The notes beneath the pieces were generated by a model. It was not told the origin of the DNA. It saw nothing but the letters and a program-made list of their open reading frames with translations, and made no database searches. Below, one piece after another: positions 58,982-64,000 of a stretch of DNA of 64,000 bases. Made by a program: the position numbers and the translations under genes. How positions within the stretch are numbered: position 1 is the first letter of the stretch; each line of letters starts with the position of its first letter. The stretch covers positions 310,001 through 374,000 of the forward strand of contig NZ_AP024749.1 of the NCBI RefSeq assembly GCF_019702945.1. Reading direction: 5' to 3'. This stretch comes from Flavobacterium okayamense (lineage in GTDB: Bacteria > Bacteroidota > Bacteroidia > Flavobacteriales > Flavobacteriaceae).

Positions 58982-60508
58982 ATGAACACAACAAAAACCA
59001 TCCAATCAGCATTAATTTCAGTCTTCGACAAGACAGGATTAGAACCTATCGTAAAAGCCCTTCATCAAAACCAAGTTATTATTTATTCTACTGGTGGAAC
59101 TGAAGCTTTTATTAAAGATTTAGGTATTCCTGTTGTTGCAGTAGAGAGTGTTACTGATTACCCTTCAATTTTAGGCGGAAGAGTTAAAACTTTACACCCT
59201 AAAATTTTTGGTGGAATATTAAATCGTCAAGACAATCCAAGTGATGTTGAGCAAATGAATGAATTTAATATTCCTCAAATAGACTTGGTTATTGTTGACT
59301 TATATCCTTTTGAAAAAACTGTAGCTTCTGGAGCTAATGAAGCAGACATCATTGAGAAAATCGATATTGGTGGAATTTCTTTAATTAGAGCTGCGGCCAA
59401 AAACTTTAAAGACACTGTAATTGTAGCGTCTGTTAATGAATATAGCGAATTTTTAAAATATTATACAACTGAAAAAGGAGCTACTACAATTGAACAAAGA
59501 AGACTTTTAGCAACAAAAGCTTTTCACGTTTCATCAAATTACGATACAGCAATTTTCAATTACTTTAATACTGATGAAACCTATTTTAAAGCTAGTATTG
59601 AAAATGGAGAAACACTTAGATATGGAGAAAACCCTCATCAAAAAGGATTTTTCTTTGGAAACTTTAATGAAATGTTTACTAAGTTAAATGGTAAAGAATT
59701 ATCATATAATAATTTACTAGATGTTGATGCAGCAGTCAATCTAATGAATGAATTTAAAGGAGATGCACCTACATTTGCTATTTTAAAGCACAATAACGCT
59801 TGTGGTTTAGCTACAAGAAGCACAATGAAAGCGGCTTACGTAGACGCATTAGCTGGAGACCCAACATCAGCTTTTGGCGGAGTTTTAATTGCCAATGGAA
59901 ATATTGACTTAGCAACTGCTGAAGAAATCCACAACTTATTCTGTGAAGTAGTTATCGCTCCATCTTTTGACAATGAAGCTGTTACTTTACTTTCTGAAAA
60001 GAAGAACAGAATTTTACTAGTTTTAAATAATGTAACATTATCTGAAAAACAAGTTCGAACTTGCTTAAATGGATTGTTAGTTCAAGATAAAGACAATATA
60101 ACAGACACAAAGGCACAATTACAAAATGTTACAAATTTAAAACCTAGTGATAGTGAAATTGAAGATTTATTATTTGCTTCAAAGATTTGTAAGCACACTA
60201 AATCAAACACTATTGTATTGGCAAAAAACAAACAGCTTTGTGCTTCAGGAACTGGACAAACATCGAGAGTAGATGCTTTAAGACAAGCTATTGAAAAAGC
60301 AAATTCATTTAATTTTGATTTAAATGGTGCTGTAATGGCTAGTGATGCATTTTTTCCATTTCCTGATTGTGTTGAAATTGCTAATAATGCTGGTGTTAAA
60401 TCTGTCATTCAACCTGGTGGTTCAATTAAAGACGAATTAAGTATAAATTATTGTAATGAAAATAAAATGGCTATGGTTTTCACAGGAACACGTCATTTTA
60501 AACATTAA
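58982..60508 (+). CDS. purH: Bifunctional AICAR formyltransferase / IMP cyclohydrolase
   Basis: Catalyses the last two steps of purine synthesis, using 10-formyl-THF. It has 508 residues. The IMP cyclohydrolase domain (about 1-195) has ALISVFDKTGLEPIV, GRVKTLHPKIFGGIL and GGISLIRAAAKNF. The AICAR transformylase domain (about 200-508) has LRYGENPHQKGFFF, the catalytic Lys-His pair in ILKHNNACGL, and the terminal QPGGSIKDE and MVFTGTRHFKH. Alone in its transcript, divergent from the permease. Confidence 0.97.
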   Translation: MNTTKTIQSALISVFDKTGLEPIVKALHQNQVIIYSTGGTEAFIKDLGIPVVAVESVTDYPSILGGRVKTLHPKIFGGILNRQDNPSDVEQMNEFNIPQIDLVIVDLYPFEKTVASGANEADIIEKIDIGGISLIRAAAKNFKDTVIVASVNEYSEFLKYYTTEKGATTIEQRRLLATKAFHVSSNYDTAIFNYFNTDETYFKASIENGETLRYGENPHQKGFFFGNFNEMFTKLNGKELSYNNLLDVDAAVNLMNEFKGDAPTFAILKHNNACGLATRSTMKAAYVDALAGDPTSAFGGVLIANGNIDLATAEEIHNLFCEVVIAPSFDNEAVTLLSEKKNRILLVLNNVTLSEKQVRTCLNGLLVQDKDNITDTKAQLQNVTNLKPSDSEIEDLLFASKICKHTKSNTIVLAKNKQLCASGTGQTSRVDALRQAIEKANSFNFDLNGAVMASDAFFPFPDCVEIANNAGVKSVIQPGGSIKDELSINYCNENKMAMVFTGTRHFKH

Positions 60509-60561
60509 TTTTGTAAATTAGAGCAATAAATTAAATCTCTTACGTTAATTTCTTTAAAGAC

Positions 60562-60592
60562 GTAGAAAATTTCTACATTTTATTTAAGTTTG
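60562..60592 (+). promoter_or_regulatory. Small inverted repeat and candidate -7 element before mreB
   Basis: GTAGAAAATTTCTAC (60562-60576) is a near-perfect inverted repeat followed by a T-rich stretch, possibly ending purH. TAAGTTTG (60585-60592) matches TAnnTTTG, 49 nt before the mreB ATG, but no TTG lies at the right distance. Confidence 0.35.
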
Positions 60593-60640
60593 TAAGATTG
60601 ATAATAACGGATTAATAATAGTTAAACCCTTTAACAAAGT

Positions 60641-61669
60641 ATGGGATTTTTTGATTTTATGACTGAGGACATCGCAATTGACCTTGGTACTGCTAATACC
60701 TTAATTATTCATAATGACAAAGTCGTTATCGACAGCCCTTCCATAGTAGCTCGAGATAGAATTACTGGAAAGATAATTGCTGTGGGTAAAGAAGCCAATA
60801 TGATGCAAGGTAAAACGCATGAAAACATTAAAACCATACGACCTCTAAAAGATGGTGTAATTGCCGATTTTGATGCTTCGGAAAAAATGATAAACATGTT
60901 TATCAAAAGCATTCCTGCATTAAAGAAAAAATTATTTACTCCAGCTTTACGAATGGTTATCTGTATTCCTTCTGGTATTACAGAAGTTGAAATGCGTGCC
61001 GTTAAAGAATCTGCAGAAAGAGTAAATGGTAAAGAAGTTTACTTAATACACGAGCCTATGGCAGCAGCTATTGGTATTGGTGTAGATATCATGCAACCGA
61101 AAGGAAATATGATTGTTGATATTGGAGGTGGTACTACAGAAATAGCAGTTATTGCTCTTGGTGGAATTGTTTGTGACAAATCAGTTAAAATTGCGGGTGA
61201 TGTTTTTACAAATGATATCATTTACTATATGAGAACTCAACACAATTTATTTGTTGGTGAATCTACTGCCGAAAAAATTAAAATTCAAATTGGTGCTGCA
61301 ACTGAAGACTTAGATAGTCCTCCAGATGAAATGTCAGTTCAAGGTAGAGATTTATTAACTGGAAAACCTAAACAAGTTGATGTTTCTTACCGAGAAATTG
61401 CAAAAGCCTTGGATAAATCTATTCAACGTATTGAAGACGCAGTAATGGAAACGTTATCGCAAACTCCTCCAGAATTAGCAGCCGACATTTATAATACGGG
61501 AATTTACTTAGCAGGTGGAGGTTCAATGCTTAGAGGACTTGACAAACGTATTTCTCTAAAAACTGATTTACCAGTTTACATCGCAGAAGACCCTTTAAGA
61601 GCAGTGGTAAGAGGAACAGGAATTGCTCTAAAAAACATTAATAAGTATAAAAGTATTTTGATTAAATAA
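60641..61669 (+). CDS. mreB: Rod-shape protein MreB
   Basis: An actin-like protein that guides cell-wall synthesis on the inner face of the membrane. It has 342 residues. Phosphate-1 motif DLGTANTLI, phosphate-2 IVDIGGGTTEIAVIALGG and adenosine motif LAGGGSMLRGL are intact. The N-terminus MGFFDFMTEDIAI is a short amphipathic stretch, typical for membrane contact. First gene of the mreB-mreC-mreD-mrdA cluster, 10 nt before mreC. Confidence 0.97.
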   Translation: MGFFDFMTEDIAIDLGTANTLIIHNDKVVIDSPSIVARDRITGKIIAVGKEANMMQGKTHENIKTIRPLKDGVIADFDASEKMINMFIKSIPALKKKLFTPALRMVICIPSGITEVEMRAVKESAERVNGKEVYLIHEPMAAAIGIGVDIMQPKGNMIVDIGGGTTEIAVIALGGIVCDKSVKIAGDVFTNDIIYYMRTQHNLFVGESTAEKIKIQIGAATEDLDSPPDEMSVQGRDLLTGKPKQVDVSYREIAKALDKSIQRIEDAVMETLSQTPPELAADIYNTGIYLAGGGSMLRGLDKRISLKTDLPVYIAEDPLRAVVRGTGIALKNINKYKSILIK

Positions 61670-61679
61670 AGAAAAGTAA

Positions 61680-62504
61680 ATGCAGCAAATAATCTATTTT
61701 TTAGTAAAAAACAGCTATCGATTGCTGTTTTTGCTGCTTTTAGGCATCAGCCTTGTGCTTACTATTAAATCACATTCTTACCACAGGAGTGAATACATTA
61801 ACTCTGCCAATAACTTAACAGGAGGTGTTTATGAAAAAATAAACTCTAGTAAAGAATATCTTAGTTTAAAAGAGAAAAACAAATCTTTAGCCGAAGAAAA
61901 TGCTAGATTAAAAGAAATGCTATTTAACACAAAAGATACGCTTATTGGAAAAGAAACAATATTAAGTAATCTTGATTCTGTTTTTACTGTTAAAAAAGCT
62001 AAGGTTATAAAAAACGTATTCAATACTAGAGAAAACTATTTAACCTTAAATATTGGAAAAAGAGAGAATATTAAAACCGATATGGGGGTGATTAACGACA
62101 AAGGGATTGTTGGTATTATTGAAAAAACTTCTAATAATTACGCAACAGTCTTGAGTGTATTAAACACCAAGTCTAGAATCAATGCTAAGATTAAAAACTC
62201 AAATCATTTTGGAACTTTAGTTTGGGACGGAAAAAATGTTGGCTACGTTCAGTTAATAGATGTTCCTCGATTAGCTTCGCTACATAAAGGGGATTCAATT
62301 GTAACGGGTTCTGAATCGGAAATTTTTCCAGAGAACATACCGATTGGAAAAGTAGATAAAGTTTTTGTTGATAATAAAACTAATTATTACACCATTAACG
62401 TTAGATTGTTTAATGATATGACTTCTCTAGGATACGTCTACATTATTAACAATAAATTGAAGGAAGAAAAAAAGAAATTAGAAAACGAAACCATTTCAAA
62501 GTAG
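61680..62504 (+). CDS. mreC: Rod-shape protein MreC
   Basis: A bitopic inner-membrane protein linking MreB to the periplasmic elongasome. It has 274 residues: one N-terminal helix (about 12-30), a coiled coil (about 55-90, SLKEKNKSLAEENARLKEML), then the two-barrel MreC domain (ENIKTDMGVINDKGIVGIIEK; TLVWDGKNVGYVQLIDVPR; DSIVTGSESEIFPENIPIGKV). It lies between mreB and mreD with 10- and 1-nt gaps. Confidence 0.95.
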   Translation: MQQIIYFLVKNSYRLLFLLLLGISLVLTIKSHSYHRSEYINSANNLTGGVYEKINSSKEYLSLKEKNKSLAEENARLKEMLFNTKDTLIGKETILSNLDSVFTVKKAKVIKNVFNTRENYLTLNIGKRENIKTDMGVINDKGIVGIIEKTSNNYATVLSVLNTKSRINAKIKNSNHFGTLVWDGKNVGYVQLIDVPRLASLHKGDSIVTGSESEIFPENIPIGKVDKVFVDNKTNYYTINVRLFNDMTSLGYVYIINNKLKEEKKKLENETISK

Positions 62505-62505
62505 T

Positions 62506-63009
62506 TTGAATTCAACATTATTAAATATTTTCAGATTTTTAATTTTAATAATCTTACAAGTTTTAATATTCAACAATATTAATCTTTTTGGTTACTTAAA
62601 TCCATATCCTTATATTTTATTCATTTTATTATTTCCAATAAATGGCAATAAAAGCTCGCTTTTATTTTTTAGTTTTCTTCTAGGTTTAATTTTAGATATG
62701 TTTTCTAATTCTGGTGGAATTCATGCTGCTTCAGCAACTATACTTGCATTTGTTAGGCCAAGTTTATTTAAGTTTTCATTTGGTATAAGTTATGAATATC
62801 AAACTATTAAAATTGTAGATAAAATCTCATCTGAACGAATTACTTTTTTAGTAACTTCAGTATTTATCCATCATTTTGTAATGTTTTCTTTAGAATACTT
62901 TAGATTTTCATTAATTTTAAATGTTCTTCTTAAAACTTTACTTTCAACCTTTTTTACAGTAATAGTTTGTTTGATATTAATTTTCTTAATCAAGCCAAAT
63001 AAACGATGA
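62506..63009 (+). CDS. mreD: Rod-shape protein MreD
   Basis: An integral membrane protein (167 residues, about five to six helices) of the elongasome. Sequence conservation is low, as usual for MreD, but NPYPYILFILLFPI and position between mreC and mrdA identify it. It starts with TTG (62506), one nt after the mreC stop. Its stop overlaps the mrdA ATG by ATGA, so translation is coupled. Confidence 0.88.
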   Translation: MNSTLLNIFRFLILIILQVLIFNNINLFGYLNPYPYILFILLFPINGNKSSLLFFSFLLGLILDMFSNSGGIHAASATILAFVRPSLFKFSFGISYEYQTIKIVDKISSERITFLVTSVFIHHFVMFSLEYFRFSLILNVLLKTLLSTFFTVIVCLILIFLIKPNKR

Positions 63010-64000
63010 GAAAAATTCTTTTACCTGCTATCGTTATTTTAACCAGTTTATTATTAATTGGTAAGATTTTCTATTTGCAAGTAATAGATGAATCATTAAA
63101 ATTACAGTCTGAAAACAATGCTATTAAAAAGGTATTTGACTTCCCTGAAAGAGGATACATATACGACAGAAATGGAAAGCTTTTGGTAGCCAATCAACCT
63201 TCTTACGATATAATGGTTATCCCTAGGGAAATTAAAGATATTGATACTCTTGAATTTTGTAACTTATTAGGAATAACTAAAGAAACCTTTATTAAGAAAA
63301 TTGAAAAAGCAAAAGTTTATAGCCCAAGATTACCATCTGTTTTTCTTCCACAATTAAACAAGAAAGAATATGCAGCCTTTCAAGAAAAAGAAAGAAAATT
63401 TGAGGGTTTTTATACGCAAAAAAGAGCTTTACGTGACTATCAAGTTGATTACGGTGCTAATATTTTTGGTTTCATTGCACAAGTAAACAATCATGAAATC
63501 GAAACCAACCCTTACTACAATAGTGGTGATTTAATAGGAAAACAAGGCGTTGAAAAACAATATGAAGAAATATTAAGAGGAATAAAAGGTGTAAAATATT
63601 TACTACGCGACAAGCATAATAAAATTATAGGCCCATATAAAGAAGGCAAATATGACACTATCTCTCAACAAGGAAAGGATTTAGTTCTAACTATTGACGC
63701 TGAATTACAAAAATACGGAACGGAGTTAATGGTTAATAAACGTGGTGGTATTGTTGCAATTGAACCTAGCAGTGGTGAAATTTTAGCCTTAGTTTCTGCT
63801 CCAACTTATGACCCGGCTCTTTTAGTAGGTAGGAAAAGGTCTGCAAACTATACGCAATTATATTATGACTCCATTGCCAAACCTTTGTATGACAGAGGCC
63901 TTTTAGCACAATATCCTCCTGGTTCACCATTTAAAATTGTTACTGGGTTAATTGGATTACAAGAAGAAGTAATTAATGAAGAAACAGGTTTTGTTTGCCA
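63006..64000 (+). CDS. mrdA: Penicillin-binding protein 2, N-terminal part
   Basis: Peptidoglycan DD-transpeptidase of the rod system; cut by the right edge after 331 codons. One N-terminal membrane helix (about 5-25) is followed by the PBP dimerisation domain (about 45-215; PERGYIYDRNGKLLVANQ, LIGKQGVEKQYEEILRG). The start of the transpeptidase domain follows, with the catalytic S307-x-x-K310 motif in PPGSPFK. The SxN and KTG motifs lie beyond the window. Start ATG overlaps the mreD stop. Confidence 0.96.
   Translation, partial: MRKILLPAIVILTSLLLIGKIFYLQVIDESLKLQSENNAIKKVFDFPERGYIYDRNGKLLVANQPSYDIMVIPREIKDIDTLEFCNLLGITKETFIKKIEKAKVYSPRLPSVFLPQLNKKEYAAFQEKERKFEGFYTQKRALRDYQVDYGANIFGFIAQVNNHEIETNPYYNSGDLIGKQGVEKQYEEILRGIKGVKYLLRDKHNKIIGPYKEGKYDTISQQGKDLVLTIDAELQKYGTELMVNKRGGIVAIEPSSGEILALVSAPTYDPALLVGRKRSANYTQLYYDSIAKPLYDRGLLAQYPPGSPFKIVTGLIGLQEEVINEETGFVC

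Noticed and set aside
1..64000. CRISPR arrays, insertion sequences, phage genes, integrases
   Set aside because: No regularly spaced repeats, transposase motifs or phage proteins were seen; short tandem arrays present have two or three units only.

Overview
The window is a stretch of an AT-rich chromosome from a member of the Bacteroidota, almost certainly family Flavobacteriaceae and probably Flavobacterium or a close relative. The basis is gene content: a GLPGLI-family protein, a PorT-like gliding/type IX secretion protein beside ubiE, an S46 dipeptidyl-peptidase, a DUF3276 PUR-alpha-like protein, a folK-deoxynucleoside kinase fusion, a TamL-type BamA-family lipoprotein and several CarboxypepD-reg outer-membrane barrels. 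Promoter-like sites of the Bacteroidota type (TTG, 17-23 nt, TAnnTTTG) occur in many gaps, and there are no strong Shine-Dalgarno sequences. I see no phage, insertion sequence, CRISPR array or defence island. This is core genome, dense and mostly in small operons.

Layout. 0-5 kb: end of a nucleotide-sugar cluster (galE fragment, DegT/DnrJ aminotransferase), divergent waaA (Kdo transferase), an S46 peptidase of the DPP11 type, and a tiny Ala/Glu-rich lipoprotein with a strong promoter and terminator. 5.4-9.8 kb: a DUF3276 protein, a tRNA-Gly/tRNA-Leu/tRNA-Leu cluster, mutS, a three-hairpin intergenic element and a SpoU-type RNA methyltransferase. 9.8-17.5 kb: a membrane protein, folK-dNK fusion, sppA, yhhQ, an AsmA-family protein and an AhpD/CMD-like protein. 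17.5-23.9 kb: a translationally coupled four-gene operon (GH20 hexosaminidase, glycosylasparaginase, cutC, GH2 beta-mannosidase) that reads as N-glycan catabolism. 23.9-31.4 kb: membrane and soluble pyrophosphatases, a 3-methyladenine DNA glycosylase interrupted by one in-frame stop, a DUF5686 outer-membrane protein and pdhB.

31.5-37.8 kb: etfBA, a bifunctional-nuclease-family protein with a UVR motif, a CNT nucleoside transporter with an extra N-terminal domain, thyA, a TonB C-terminal-domain protein and a DUF2797 protein. 37.9-47.8 kb: a GH3-family adenylating enzyme, an OmpA/PD40 protein flanked by two very small lipoproteins, a barrel-plus-GLPGLI pair, and a coupled operon (hypothetical, deoxynucleoside kinase, folA, hypothetical). 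47.9-58.9 kb: ubiE-porT, an rRNA methyltransferase, tamL, fbaA, accD without its zinc ribbon, a TonB-dependent receptor with a small partner, and a MacB-type permease. 59-64 kb: purH, then mreB-mreC-mreD-mrdA (cut by the window end), the rod-shape operon.

Themes. Deoxynucleotide and folate metabolism recur: the folK-dNK fusion, dNK-folA overlap, nupC-thyA and purH. Envelope biogenesis is the other theme: waaA, AsmA, TamL, PorT, OmpA, MreBCD and PBP2. The most unusual items are an in-frame palindromic repeat inside waaA, a Cys-rich C-terminal tail on the membrane pyrophosphatase, the cysteine-less AccD, CutC inside a glycan operon, the nonsense codon in the glycosylase gene, and a family of short repeats placed just after stop codons.
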